DNA of 64,000 nt from positions 868,001 through 932,000 of the forward strand of contig NZ_LGLW01000001.1 of the NCBI RefSeq assembly GCF_013620795.1, given 5' to 3'. Shown piece by piece: positions 25,139-33,318 of the stretch (position 1 is its first letter; each line of letters starts with the position of its first letter). The notes beneath the pieces are model-generated. The model worked only from the letters and a program-made list of their open reading frames with translations. It did no database searches and was not told the DNA's origin. Source of the stretch: Pseudomonas sp. Q2-TVG4-2 (GTDB taxonomy: Bacteria > Pseudomonadota > Gammaproteobacteria > Pseudomonadales > Pseudomonadaceae). The translations under genes and the position numbers were made by a program.

Positions 25139-25900
25139 ATGCCACGAACCCGCCACGCTGTCGACCTATTGCGCGCCATGCATGGGCACGGCTTCGTGCT
25201 GCTGCACGGCGTACTGGCCCCTCAGCAGATCGAAGCCGTACGCACCGCCATTGATCGTCTCGAGCCGATCCATTGGGATTATCAGGGCCTGGTCGACGAT
25301 CATTACAAATGCGTATTCAACCGCGATCCGTTCTGGCTGCCCTTCCTCGATTTGCCGGGCGTCATCGAACTCGCCGAAGCCTGCCTGGGCGACGACTGTC
25401 ATGTAATCGGACAGACCGCCTGGCGCAGCCATCCGGGATTTATCGGCGGGGAGCTGCATGCAGATTATCTGGCGATGGAATTGCCGGAGCGCTGTCTGTC
25501 CGACCCAGGCTTCGAGTTGCCGATGCAAGTCTGCACCGCGCATATCTATCTCGACCGGATCGATGCCGACCTGTGCCCTACCCGGGTGATACCCGGCAGC
25601 CACCGGGCCGGCCGCAAACCACGCCCAGGTGAGACCCATTGGCAGGGCCGCGAACCACAGCCGGTGCTCTGCGAAGCCGGTGACGTGCTGCTGTTTCGCA
25701 GTGACCTCTGGCACGGCGGTAGCCGTAATCGCACGGCCGATCGCAGCCGCTATCTTCTGCAGGTGCACTACGGGCGGCGCATGGTCGCGCAGAAGTTCTC
25801 GCCCTATCTGCAGTGGCGTTTCAACCCTGAGGTAGTTGAAGCCGCCACACCAAGGCAGCGTCGTCTGCTTGGTGAACACGAAGCGTCGGAATACGATTGA
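25139..25900 (+). CDS. Phytanoyl-CoA dioxygenase (PhyH) family protein
   Basis: A 253-residue Fe(II)/2-oxoglutarate dioxygenase-like protein. The start MPRTRHAVDLLRAM is chosen since the family fold begins with GFVLLHGVLAPQQIEAVRTAI. Iron ligands are visible as H-x-D in ELHADYLAM and the distal histidine in DLWHGGSRN; an arginine for 2-oxoglutarate is in RSRYLLQVHYG. IYLDRIDADLCPTRVIPGSH is a typical PhyH segment. Substrate unknown. It stands alone; an antisense b561 remnant precedes it and cynS follows. Confidence 0.82.
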   Translation: MPRTRHAVDLLRAMHGHGFVLLHGVLAPQQIEAVRTAIDRLEPIHWDYQGLVDDHYKCVFNRDPFWLPFLDLPGVIELAEACLGDDCHVIGQTAWRSHPGFIGGELHADYLAMELPERCLSDPGFELPMQVCTAHIYLDRIDADLCPTRVIPGSHRAGRKPRPGETHWQGREPQPVLCEAGDVLLFRSDLWHGGSRNRTADRSRYLLQVHYGRRMVAQKFSPYLQWRFNPEVVEAATPRQRRLLGEHEASEYD

Positions 25901-25999
25901 GCCGAAATGACACGGCCGGCGCCAGCCCCCGGTGGGGATCGCGGTTCAAGCCGCCCCCCACAAACGCCTCGCAACTCCTTCGCGTACTAACGTGGGATG

Positions 26000-26025
26000 G
26001 GTCGAGCAAGCGATGGTCTTCGACC
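26000..26025. promoter_or_regulatory. Inverted repeat upstream of cynS promoter
   Basis: GGTCGA-N14-TCGACC lies about 40 bases before the candidate sigma-54 promoter of cynS. The position suits an activator site, but it does not match the NtrC consensus. Confidence 0.3.
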
Positions 26026-26061
26026 AGTCCTTCCGATCAGTAGCGGCTTCATCCAGCCGAC

Positions 26062-26077
26062 TGGCACATCCTCTGCA
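26062..26077 (+). promoter_or_regulatory. Sigma-54 (-24/-12) promoter of cynS
   Basis: TGGCACATCCTCTGCA matches the RpoN consensus TGGCACRNNNNTTGCW at all defined positions except one (C for the first T of TTGC). The essential GG and GC pairs are correctly spaced. Transcription would begin near 26088, giving a leader of about 50 bases before cynS. Confidence 0.7.
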
Positions 26078-26138
26078 TTGAAGTGAGCGACCAGCCGTAC
26101 CACGCGGCTCGCTCACTCCACTCGAAGAGGAACCGCAA

Positions 26139-26588
26139 TTGATTTCCTGCCGTAACCAGGTTACCCAGATGATCGTTTCCACCAAGGTGCGCAAAAACCT
26201 CAGATGGCGCGACATAGCCGAATCCATTGGCATGTCCAAGGAATGGACGACCGCCGGCTGCCTTGGTCAGATGGCCTTCGACAAGACCCAGGCGGAAACC
26301 CTCGGCAAGCTATTCGAGCTGCCGGACGAAGCCATCGCCTGGCTGCAGATCGTGCCCTACAAAGGGTCACTGCCGACTGCGGTGCCCACCGACCCGCTCA
26401 TCTACCGCTGGTATGAGCTGGTCAATGTCTACGGCAGCACCATCAAGGAGCTGATCCACGAAGAATTCGGCGACGGCATCATGAGCGCCATCGATTTCTC
26501 CATGGACATCCAGCGCCAACCGGATCCAAAAGGCGATCGGGTCAACGTGGTCTTGTCCGGCAAATTCTTGCCTTACAAGAGTTACTGA
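26139..26588 (+). CDS. cynS: Cyanate hydratase (cyanase)
   Basis: Converts cyanate plus bicarbonate to ammonia and carbon dioxide, so it detoxifies cyanate and supplies nitrogen. The 149-residue protein has the N-terminal helical DNA-binding-like domain (RWRDIAESIGMSKEWTTAGCLGQ) and the cyanase C-terminal domain with TDPLIYRWYELVNVYGSTIK, carrying the catalytic Arg and Glu, and HEEFGDGIMSAIDF with the catalytic Ser. The TTG at 26139 is preferred over ATG at 26169 because AAGAGG lies upstream and the extra residues align with the cyanase N-terminus. No carbonic anhydrase (cynT) or CynR regulator is adjacent; a sigma-54 promoter suggests nitrogen control. Confidence 0.93.
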   Translation: MISCRNQVTQMIVSTKVRKNLRWRDIAESIGMSKEWTTAGCLGQMAFDKTQAETLGKLFELPDEAIAWLQIVPYKGSLPTAVPTDPLIYRWYELVNVYGSTIKELIHEEFGDGIMSAIDFSMDIQRQPDPKGDRVNVVLSGKFLPYKSY

Positions 26589-27140
26589 TCAGCGGGTACG
26601 AATTTCCCCGCGCGCCAAGCTCTCGACCCTGTTGCCCAGCGGATCGCTCGCATCGAGGTCGGCTCCGCGCTCGCGTAACGCTTGGAGCACGGCTTGTCGC
26701 TGGAACAGCGCGGCATACATGGCCGGGGTCTGGCCGGCATTATTGCGCTGGTCCGGGTCGCATTCGGTAGCCAGCAGGCGCTTGGCGATGCGTAGCTCAC
26801 CCTTGAAGATCGCGCCCATGAGTGCGGTATTGCCGCGTTTGTCTTCGGCGCAGGCATCGGCGCCGGCGGCAATCAACCGCTCCACCGTATCCAGGTGACC
26901 GTTGTAGGCCGCCAGGATCAAGGCGGTGTAGCCCCTATTGTCAGCGGCGTTCAGGTCGTATCCAATCTGGATGAACTCGTCGAGGACTTCGTTATCGCCG
27001 AAGCGTGCGGCATTGAACAAATAGTCGCGCAGCTGGGCATGGACCTGCTCGGCGTCATTGCCCAAGAACGGGGCGGGTTCCGAAGCGGCTGAAACGTGCC
27101 CAGCGAGCAGCAAGGCGGCCAGCAGAAACAGGCTTTTCAT
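26589..27140 (-). CDS. ankB: Periplasmic ankyrin-repeat protein AnkB
   Basis: A 183-residue protein with a signal peptide (MKSLFLLAALLLAGHVSAA) and about four ankyrin repeats (DNRGYTALILAAYNGHLDTVERLIAAGAD, shown in parts; KRGNTALMGAIFKGELRIAKRLL; NAGQTPAMYAALFQRQAVLQALRERGAD in parts). In P. aeruginosa AnkB is encoded with KatB and supports its activity in the periplasm. Here ankB follows katB by 80 bases, with a terminator-like hairpin in between. It converges on cynS with adjacent stop codons. Confidence 0.88.
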   Translation of the reverse strand: MKSLFLLAALLLAGHVSAASEPAPFLGNDAEQVHAQLRDYLFNAARFGDNEVLDEFIQIGYDLNAADNRGYTALILAAYNGHLDTVERLIAAGADACAEDKRGNTALMGAIFKGELRIAKRLLATECDPDQRNNAGQTPAMYAALFQRQAVLQALRERGADLDASDPLGNRVESLARGEIRTR

Positions 27141-27151
27141 GTTCTGTTCCT

Positions 27152-27185
27152 CAAAAAAGGCGACCCGAGCGATGCGCCCGGGTCG
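27152..27185 (-). terminator. Intrinsic terminator between katB and ankB
   Basis: On the minus strand CGACCCGGGC-GCATC-GCTCGGGTCG forms a 10-bp stem with one mismatch, followed by CCTTTTTT. It lies right after katB and before the ankB start, so it probably limits read-through into ankB. Confidence 0.7.
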
Positions 27186-27220
27186 GAGGCCGGCGTCGTG
27201 GTGCCGACCCGTTGTTACAT

Positions 27221-28765
27221 TCAGTCCTGCAGTCTGGCGGCCAGCGTCTTTACCCGATCAAGATCGGATCTGGCAGCCTTGGTCAGCCCTTCGCCGTATC
27301 CGGCGTCAGCCTTGTAGAAATACGACAGCAGGTGATAGCGCGCCTCTTGGTCGGTCTTGGCGAGCTCGCCGCCCAGCGTGTTGATCAGATCACGCTGCTC
27401 CTTCTCGCTGAACGAGCGATACAGCTCGCCGGTCTGCTTGAAGTTCTGCTCACGGAAGATAGCTGCCTGCTGAGTAGTACCGGAGAGCGGCAGCTGGCTG
27501 TACAGCCCACGCCCGCTTTCCTCGCGGTTCATCCGGCGGCTCGGCTGGTAATTGACACTGCCGGTCGTGTGGCCAACATTCAATTGACCATCCTGGTTGC
27601 CATTGCTCACGTCAGTACGCGCCTTATTGATTGGTAGACTCAGGGCGTTGGCACCGATGCGGTACATCTGGGTATCGGCATAGGCGAACAGGCGGCCTTG
27701 CAGCAGGCGATCCTCAGACGGCTCGATACCGGGTACCAGGTTCGACGGGGCCATGGCGACCTGTTCGGTTTCCTGGAACACGTTGCCTGGGTTCCGGTTC
27801 AGCACCATGGTGCCGATCTTCGTTGACGGGACCAGCTCTTCCGGCCAGATCTTGGTGGCGTCCAGCGGATCGAACGCGAACGTGGCAAGCGCTTCGGGCT
27901 CCAGCACCTGCAGATAAAGATCCCACTTCGGATAGTCGCCCTGGTCGATGGCACTGATGAGGTCGCGGGTCATGTGGCTGTAGTCACGCCCCTGGATCTC
28001 CTGAACCTGCTTGGGATCGAGATTTTTCACGCCTTGCTGACTCTTCCAGCCGAACTTCACGTAGCGGTATTCGCCCTCATCATTGACGAACTTGTAGGCG
28101 TGCACGCTGCTGCCGTCCATGTAGCGGTAGCTGGCCGGCGTTCCGTAGTTGGAATAGAGCATCGTCAGCGTGCGCGTGGATTCAGGATGGTGGGAGAGAA
28201 AATCCATGCGACGGCTGTCGTCGTCCAGGTTGGTGCGCGGGTCGGTCTTGAACGCGTGCACCATATCGGGGAACTTGATGGCATCGCGGATGAAGAAGGT
28301 CGGGAAGTTGTTGCCGACCAGATCCCAGTTACCTTCTTCGGTATAAAACTTGGTGGCGAAACCGCGAGGATCGCGTAGCGTTTCTGGCGAATGACTGTTG
28401 TTGGTCACCGCGGAGAAGCGCACGAACACTGGCGTGGTGGCGCCTTTCTCGAAGACCTTTGCGATGGTCAGGTCGGAAATATCGGCCGTGGCGGTGAACT
28501 CACCATGAGCACCGGTGCCACGGGCATGCACCACACGCTCCGGTACCCGCTCGCGGTCGAAGCGCTGCAGTTTCTGCAGCAGCTGCACGTCTTGCAGCAA
28601 GATCGGGCCATTGGCCCCGGCAGTCTGGGAATTCTGGTTGTTGCCGACCGGCGCGCCGTTGTCGCGAGTCAGCGGAGCGGCATGGACCGACAAGCTCAGC
28701 AGGCTGGCACAAAGCACGCCCAGGAGCATGCGGGCAGGCAAAGCGCCTGACAGGTAACGATTCAT
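27221..28765 (-). CDS. katB: Periplasmic catalase KatB
   Basis: Heme catalase of 514 residues with a signal peptide (ARMLLGVLCASLLSLSVHAA), which places it in the periplasm. Catalytic histidine is in RVVHARGTGAHGEF, asparagine in FPTFFIRDAIKFPD context, and the heme-ligand tyrosine in LFAYADTQMYRIG. A GAGGA ribosome site precedes the ATG. Together with ankB it matches the P. aeruginosa katB-ankB peroxide defence pair. A candidate OxyR site lies about 100 bases upstream. Confidence 0.95.
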   Translation of the reverse strand: MNRYLSGALPARMLLGVLCASLLSLSVHAAPLTRDNGAPVGNNQNSQTAGANGPILLQDVQLLQKLQRFDRERVPERVVHARGTGAHGEFTATADISDLTIAKVFEKGATTPVFVRFSAVTNNSHSPETLRDPRGFATKFYTEEGNWDLVGNNFPTFFIRDAIKFPDMVHAFKTDPRTNLDDDSRRMDFLSHHPESTRTLTMLYSNYGTPASYRYMDGSSVHAYKFVNDEGEYRYVKFGWKSQQGVKNLDPKQVQEIQGRDYSHMTRDLISAIDQGDYPKWDLYLQVLEPEALATFAFDPLDATKIWPEELVPSTKIGTMVLNRNPGNVFQETEQVAMAPSNLVPGIEPSEDRLLQGRLFAYADTQMYRIGANALSLPINKARTDVSNGNQDGQLNVGHTTGSVNYQPSRRMNREESGRGLYSQLPLSGTTQQAAIFREQNFKQTGELYRSFSEKEQRDLINTLGGELAKTDQEARYHLLSYFYKADAGYGEGLTKAARSDLDRVKTLAARLQD

Positions 28766-28862
28766 CTAGTCGTCCTCTTCTCATTTTGATTGCGTCTGGA
28801 ACGCGAGGAGCAGACTAGTGGCCGGCATCGCCCAGCCGAAATTGAATAAGCGAAGCGGCGCG

Positions 28863-28899
28863 ATAGACAGATTCTGGTTGTTTCATAGCGGCGGACGGT
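28863..28899. promoter_or_regulatory. Candidate OxyR-binding site upstream of katB
   Basis: ATAG-N7-CTGG-N7-ATAG-N7-CGGT follows the four-element OxyR spacing (ATAG-N7-CTAT-N7-ATAG-N7-CTAT). The two ATAG elements are exact and the other two match at 2 of 4 positions. It is about 100-135 bases before the katB start. Confidence 0.4.
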
Positions 28900-28970
28900 T
28901 CACGCGCGCTACCCGCATGCGGCGCGGGTCGTCGCTGCTGCCTCTTGTCAGCGGGAACCTTCAGGCGAGG

Positions 28971-29129
28971 TCAGCGCGCTCGTAACAATGCGCGCTCCTG
29001 ACCGGCCGCATAGGCATGCTCGCGCCGCTCGGCATCGCCCATCAGATAGCTGAAGCGTTCCATTGCCTCCTCGCTGACGTGGGTGAATGGCACGATGCAG
29101 CTGAGCAGAATAGGGATGAATAGGCGCAT
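28971..29129 (-). CDS. Small hypothetical protein, 52 residues
   Basis: An ATG-TGA frame of 52 residues: a hydrophobic N-terminus (MRLFIPILLSCIVPFTHVS) that could be a signal or anchor, then a charged helical tail (EEAMERFSYLMGDAERREH ... RALLRAR). No strong ribosome site is visible. It lies in the 728-base gap between katB and the thioesterase gene. The hydrophobic-then-charged pattern argues for a real gene, but conservation is untested. Confidence 0.4.
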   Translation of the reverse strand: MRLFIPILLSCIVPFTHVSEEAMERFSYLMGDAERREHAYAAGQERALLRAR

Positions 29130-29493
29130 GGCGAGTCCGGCACTGGTTGAAATTGAAGCGCTTGGGTAGCCGGGACTATAGGGACAAAAGCGTTAGCGAC
29201 ACTGGCGTAAGTCAATGAAGACTCAAACGGCCCGCCGGGTCGGACAGGACCGGGAGTCCGTCCACAATTTTTCAGCGTTCACGCATTGCGGATGGCTGGA
29301 GCGGCCTGGTTGACCGCGACGCGATTGACGCGCACGTCGCGTCAGCGGGTTAAATTGCTGGTGAATATAAGCTGCGCGTTATTGCCACATTGACCCTGTG
29401 AAAAAAAACTGAAGGCAAGCCACGCCGAGCGCACACAGCCGCTTCGTATTCGACTAAAGTAGCGGCCCTTTTTGCCAGCACGAGCCGCGCACA
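29130..29493. other. Upstream region of thioesterase gene without recognised gene
   Basis: This 364-base stretch before the thioesterase gene contains a locally AT-rich section (around 29345-29460, including a run of A at 29400) that may hold the promoter. I see no ORF with a ribosome site and no RNA structure I can name. Confidence 0.35.
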
Positions 29494-29976
29494 ATGCTAG
29501 ATGGACACGCCGAACTGACCATGACCGTACTGATGACCCCGGACAAGGCCAACTTTTCCGGCAACGTACATGGCGGCACGCTGCTGAAGTACCTCGACGA
29601 AGTCGCCTATGCCTGCGCCAGCCGTTACGCCGGGCAATACGTCGTCACCCTGTCTGTCGATCAGGTGAATTTCCGTCAGCCGATCCACGTGGGTGAGCTG
29701 GTGACATTCCTCGCCTCGGTCAACTACACCGGCAACACCTCGATGGAAATCGGCATTAAAGTCGTGACCGAGGACATCCGCCAGAAGACTGTGCGCCATA
29801 CCAATAGCTGCTTTTTCACCATGGTGGCGGTCGGTGAAGATGGTCGCCCGGCCACCGTGCCCGTGCTAAAACCCCAGACCCCGGACCAGAAGCGACGCTT
29901 CGCCCAGGCTCAGCATCGCCGGCAGATCCGCCGTGAGCTGGAAGAGCGCTATCGGGCTATCAAGGACGACTACTGA
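29494..29976 (+). CDS. Hotdog-fold acyl-CoA thioesterase
   Basis: A 160-residue hotdog protein of the YciA/BFIT type. The catalytic and substrate-binding region is FSGNVHGGTLLKYLDEVAYACASRY (shown as FSGNVHGGTLLKYLDE and VAYACASRY), followed by VDQVNFRQPIHVGELVTF and a C-terminal charged helix (RQIRRELEERYRAIKDDY). It hydrolyses acyl-CoA to free acid and CoA in the cytoplasm; chain-length preference is not readable. Confidence 0.88.
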   Translation: MLDGHAELTMTVLMTPDKANFSGNVHGGTLLKYLDEVAYACASRYAGQYVVTLSVDQVNFRQPIHVGELVTFLASVNYTGNTSMEIGIKVVTEDIRQKTVRHTNSCFFTMVAVGEDGRPATVPVLKPQTPDQKRRFAQAQHRRQIRRELEERYRAIKDDY

Positions 29977-30155
29977 GTCATGGCAACCAGCCGCCCCGCA
30001 AACCTATTACGGGGCGGTATCGTGGCGCACTCATCCAGCCACAGGCCGCCCGGCGCTATCACTGACCGGGGCCATGCGGAACCGAGCAGAACCGCAATGC
30101 TGGATGACCCTATACAATCCACGGCTTTTCGCTGTAGCCAAACCGAGGACCTGCC

Positions 30156-30497
30156 GTGAGCGCTCTGCCACCCTGCCCCCAATGCGATTCCGAATACACC
30201 TACGAAGACAGCATGACGCTGGTCTGCCCGGAATGCGCGCACGAGTGGTCCTCGACCGAGCCGCAAACTGCGAGCGAGGACGGCAAGATAAGCAAGGATT
30301 CGGTTGGCAACAGACTGCAGGACGGCGACACCATCACCGTGATCAAGGACCTCAAGGTCAAAGGCTCTTCGCTGGTGGTGAAAGTCGGCACCAAGGTCAA
30401 GAACATCCGCCTGGTCGACGGCGACCATGATATCGACTGCAAGATCGATGGAATCGGCGCGATGAAGCTGAAGTCGGAATTTGTTAGAAAGGCTTAA
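30156..30497 (+). CDS. PhnA/YjdM family zinc-ribbon protein
   Basis: A 113-residue protein with a GTG start preceded by GAGGA. The N-terminus has a zinc ribbon, CPQC-x16-CPEC (residues 7-30), and the C-terminus is the PhnA domain ([36 protein letters not shown]). The family was named for alkylphosphonate uptake in E. coli but YjdM is not essential for phosphonate use, so the function is open. It is far from the phn transporter genes here. Confidence 0.9.
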   Translation: MSALPPCPQCDSEYTYEDSMTLVCPECAHEWSSTEPQTASEDGKISKDSVGNRLQDGDTITVIKDLKVKGSSLVVKVGTKVKNIRLVDGDHDIDCKIDGIGAMKLKSEFVRKA

Positions 30498-30552
30498 TTG
30501 CGAATCGCCTGGTTCAGCGTAGTCGCGGTAGTCGCGAGATCGTTGCTGTCTT

Positions 30553-30612
30553 GTAGAAGCGAGCTTGCTCGCGAATTGGCCATAAAAAGCATGCCAGCAA
30601 GCTGGCTCCTAC
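30553..30612. repeat. REP doublet (REPIN-like)
   Basis: GTAGAAGCGAGCTTGCTCGC (30553) and the inverted GCCAGCAAGCTGGCTCCTAC (ending 30612) form a head-to-head pair of REP units. Related units occur at 18943, 19631 and 43564. No RAYT transposase gene is present in the window. Confidence 0.7.
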
Positions 30613-30626
30613 AAAAAAGCGGGACC

Positions 30627-30657
30627 GTTCGTCCGCACACTGAGCGTGCGGACGAAC
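30627..30657. terminator. Bidirectional terminator between phnA-type gene and speA
   Basis: Perfect 12-bp arms (GTTCGTCCGCAC / GTGCGGACGAAC) with a 7-base loop between two convergent genes. On the minus strand no strong T-run follows directly. Confidence 0.65.
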
Positions 30658-30675
30658 ATCACCTTCTAGCCACCC

Positions 30676-32589
30676 TCAAGGCGTCAGATACGAAGACCGC
30701 GTCAGACCCAGACGTAGCGCATCGATATACTGAGTGCGCTCCTTGGCGCTGAGCCGAGCACTGGAAACCTTGTCGCGGTAATAGGTCATCAGCTCCTCCG
30801 GCGACAGGTGTACGTAGCGCAACATGTCCTCAATCGTGTCGTGGGTCTCGATGCCAGCGTGATAGAAACTGCCATCCTCGCGCTGATAGACGTTCACCGA
30901 GTCGGTATCGCCGAACAGGTTGTGCATGTCGCCAAGGATCTCCTGGTAGGCGCCAACCAAGAACACGCCCAGGAAATACTCCTCGCCCGCCTGGATTTCG
31001 TGCACCGGCATGCTGTTTTCAATGCTCTGCTCGTCGACGTAGTGTTTGATCTTGCCATCGGAGTCGCAGGTCAGATCCTGTAGCACGGCGCGGCGCACCG
31101 GCTCTTCGGTCAGCCGCTGCAAGGGCACGATCGGCAGGATCTGGTCGATTGCCCAGGTGTCCGGAAGGCTCTGGAAGACAGAGAAATTGCAGATGTACTT
31201 GTCCGCCAGCTTATCGTTGAGCTCGTCGAGCACGGCGCGGTGCGAGCGCTGGCGCGCCTTGAGCTGGTTGTACAGCCGACGGCAGATAGCGAAGTAACTT
31301 TGTTCGGCCAGCGCCTTCTGCGCCAGGGATAGCTTGCCCGACGCGTACTGCGCGGCGGCCTCGCTCATGTAATGGGTCGCCCGCCAGTAAGTCTCGGTGA
31401 CCATCTCCGGATCGGTCGGCCCGAGCAGATCAGCCAGGGCCTGGACGATCTCGGGCAGCTCGTCATAATTTTCGATCGTCGGTGCCTCGTCATTGTGACG
31501 TTCGAAATCGGTGACCTGCATCACCAGTACCGCATGATGTGCAGTCATGGCCCGACCGCTCTCGGAGAAAATATGCGGGTGAGGCAGCTCCTGCCGATCA
31601 CAGAACTCCTTGAGCATGCCAACCACGGTGCCGGCGTATTCGTCGATGTCGTAATTAATCGAACTGGCGTTGCGCGAGTGGGTGCCGTCGTAGTCGACCC
31701 CAAGCCCGCCACCCACGTCGATATGATCGACTGGCAACCCGAGCGCGCGCAGCTCGGCGTAGTAACGGATGGCTTCGCGAAAACCCTCACGGTAGTCGGC
31801 CAGGTTCGCAATCTGCGAGCCCATGTGAAAGTGCAGCAAGCGCACGCCCTGGTCGACGCCAGCCGCGCGGAAGCGGTCGATGACGGTAAGCAGCTGGGCT
31901 GCGGACAAACCGAACTTACTCTTCTCTCCGCCAGTGTCGGCCCACTTGCTCGACGCCAGCGACGACAGCCGTACACGCAAGCCGACCTGCGGCAGAATTT
32001 TCAGCTCGGCCGCCTCTTCGATCACCATGCCGACTTCAGACATCTTTTCGATCACGATGAACACGTTATGACCGAGCTTCTGCCCCATCAGCGCCAGGCG
32101 GATGAATTCGCGATCCTTGTAGCCGTTGCAGACAATGGTGCCGCCCTTCGGCGCCAACGCGAGCACCGCCATCAGCTCCGGCTTGGAGCCGGCCTCCAGG
32201 CCGATGGCGACGTTCTGCGTGGCGATGATGTTTTCAACCACTGCCTCCTGCTGATTGACCTTGATCGGGTACAGAGCGGTGTATTGGCTCTGGTATTCGA
32301 GGCGCTCGATGTTAGCGTCGAAGGCGCCGGTCAGCCGACGCACCCGGTCCTGCAGAATGCCAGGGAACCGCACCAGCAACGGCAAAGTCAGCCCGGCCTC
32401 ACGCAACTGCTCGATCAGCCCGGTGAATTCGACTGATTCCCCAGCGGGCCCTTGGGGGCGCACTTCGACATGGCCATCGTCATTGATCGAAAAATAACCG
32501 GCGCCCCAGTGGCGAATGCCGTAAACGCTCCGGCTGTCCGCTGCGGTCCATTGGCTGCCGTCGTCTTTACGTGTGCGTCGAACAGGCAT
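30676..32589 (-). CDS. speA: Biosynthetic arginine decarboxylase
   Basis: PLP enzyme converting arginine to agmatine, the entry to putrescine and spermidine synthesis. The 637 residues match the SpeA family length. PLP lysine context is [17 protein letters not shown]; phosphate-binding and metal regions include [11 protein letters not shown] and [15 protein letters not shown]; the C-terminal barrel has [11 protein letters not shown], the decarboxylase cysteine region, and [20 protein letters not shown]. The start has an AGGAGG ribosome site 5 bases upstream. Confidence 0.96.
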   Translation of the reverse strand: MPVRRTRKDDGSQWTAADSRSVYGIRHWGAGYFSINDDGHVEVRPQGPAGESVEFTGLIEQLREAGLTLPLLVRFPGILQDRVRRLTGAFDANIERLEYQSQYTALYPIKVNQQEAVVENIIATQNVAIGLEAGSKPELMAVLALAPKGGTIVCNGYKDREFIRLALMGQKLGHNVFIVIEKMSEVGMVIEEAAELKILPQVGLRVRLSSLASSKWADTGGEKSKFGLSAAQLLTVIDRFRAAGVDQGVRLLHFHMGSQIANLADYREGFREAIRYYAELRALGLPVDHIDVGGGLGVDYDGTHSRNASSINYDIDEYAGTVVGMLKEFCDRQELPHPHIFSESGRAMTAHHAVLVMQVTDFERHNDEAPTIENYDELPEIVQALADLLGPTDPEMVTETYWRATHYMSEAAAQYASGKLSLAQKALAEQSYFAICRRLYNQLKARQRSHRAVLDELNDKLADKYICNFSVFQSLPDTWAIDQILPIVPLQRLTEEPVRRAVLQDLTCDSDGKIKHYVDEQSIENSMPVHEIQAGEEYFLGVFLVGAYQEILGDMHNLFGDTDSVNVYQREDGSFYHAGIETHDTIEDMLRYVHLSPEELMTYYRDKVSSARLSAKERTQYIDALRLGLTRSSYLTP

Positions 32590-32702
32590 TCAAGCCTCCT
32601 GAAAAATTGGGTAGGGGTCTGCCGAGCGTAGAACACGGCAGAAGGCTATCTCGATTGGACAGCCGGTACGCAAGAAAGCGCAAAATCGGAGACGTAACAG
32701 GC

Positions 32703-33074
32703 TCAACCGCCAGATTTTTTCGCCTTGAATCCACGCTTGATCAGCTCGTCGAGCAGCAGCTGAACATGATCGCCCTGGATCTCGATAATGCCGTCTTTGA
32801 GCGCGCCGCCAGTACCACAACGACGCTTGAGCCCGCTGGCAAGCTCCTTGAGCTCAGCTTCGGCCAGCGGCACGCCGGTTATGGTCGTCACAGTCTTGCC
32901 ACCGCGGCCCTTGCTCTCCCGACGGACCCGAGCGATGCCGTCTCCTTCCGGAATAGCCGACTGTTTGCAAACACAGGCGTCCAGTGGCTGGCTGCAATCG
33001 GGGCAGTGCCGTCCCGCATCCGTGGAGAACACCAGCCCGCCAAGGCCTGAAAAGGAAGTGGTTTTCTTGGCCAC
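32703..33074 (-). CDS. yciH: SUI1/YciH-type translation factor
   Basis: A 123-residue SUI1-domain protein related to eukaryotic eIF1. Seen: N-terminal CPDCSQPLDACVCK with a probable zinc site, then RVRRESKGRGGKTVTTITGVPL and the SUI1 core LKKRCGTGGALKDGIIEIQGDH read here as LKRRCGTGGALKDGIIEIQG. It may affect initiation fidelity. It lies 113 bases upstream of speA in the same direction. Confidence 0.9.
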   Translation of the reverse strand: MAKKTTSFSGLGGLVFSTDAGRHCPDCSQPLDACVCKQSAIPEGDGIARVRRESKGRGGKTVTTITGVPLAEAELKELASGLKRRCGTGGALKDGIIEIQGDHVQLLLDELIKRGFKAKKSGG

Positions 33075-33156
33075 ACGAACCTCTTGAGCGAAGAAATCGG
33101 CGCGACTAGACCGAGCGCCACAAAGCCAGGCAATTTAACAGCAAAAACGACTCATA

Positions 33157-33228
33157 CGTAGAGCCAGACGCCATACTCTCTGACGAATACCGGCAACGCC
33201 GCCTTGGCGGTAAGGCTTCGGCTCTACG
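33157..33228. repeat. Short inverted-repeat element between yciH and thiO
   Basis: CGTAGAGCC (33157-33165) and GGCTCTACG (33220-33228) form 9-bp inverted arms. The interior has GC-rich short palindromes (GCCGCCTTGGCGG). The 72-base unit looks like a dispersed intergenic repeat, but no second copy is in the window. Confidence 0.4.
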
Positions 33229-33318
33229 CACTGAGTTTCGCCGAGATGGGCTCGTCTGCAATGAATAGCGCCCAGCTACGAATATTGCTCAGCTGCTCCG
33301 CAACCCATACGGCCGACG

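Noticed and set aside
26000-26025. NtrC enhancer before cynS
   Set aside because: The inverted repeat does not match the NtrC consensus; listed only as an unnamed inverted repeat.
17500-26600. Defence island around the WYL regulator and sbcCD
   Set aside because: No restriction, CBASS, BREX or toxin genes are present; sbcDC is a housekeeping repair pair.
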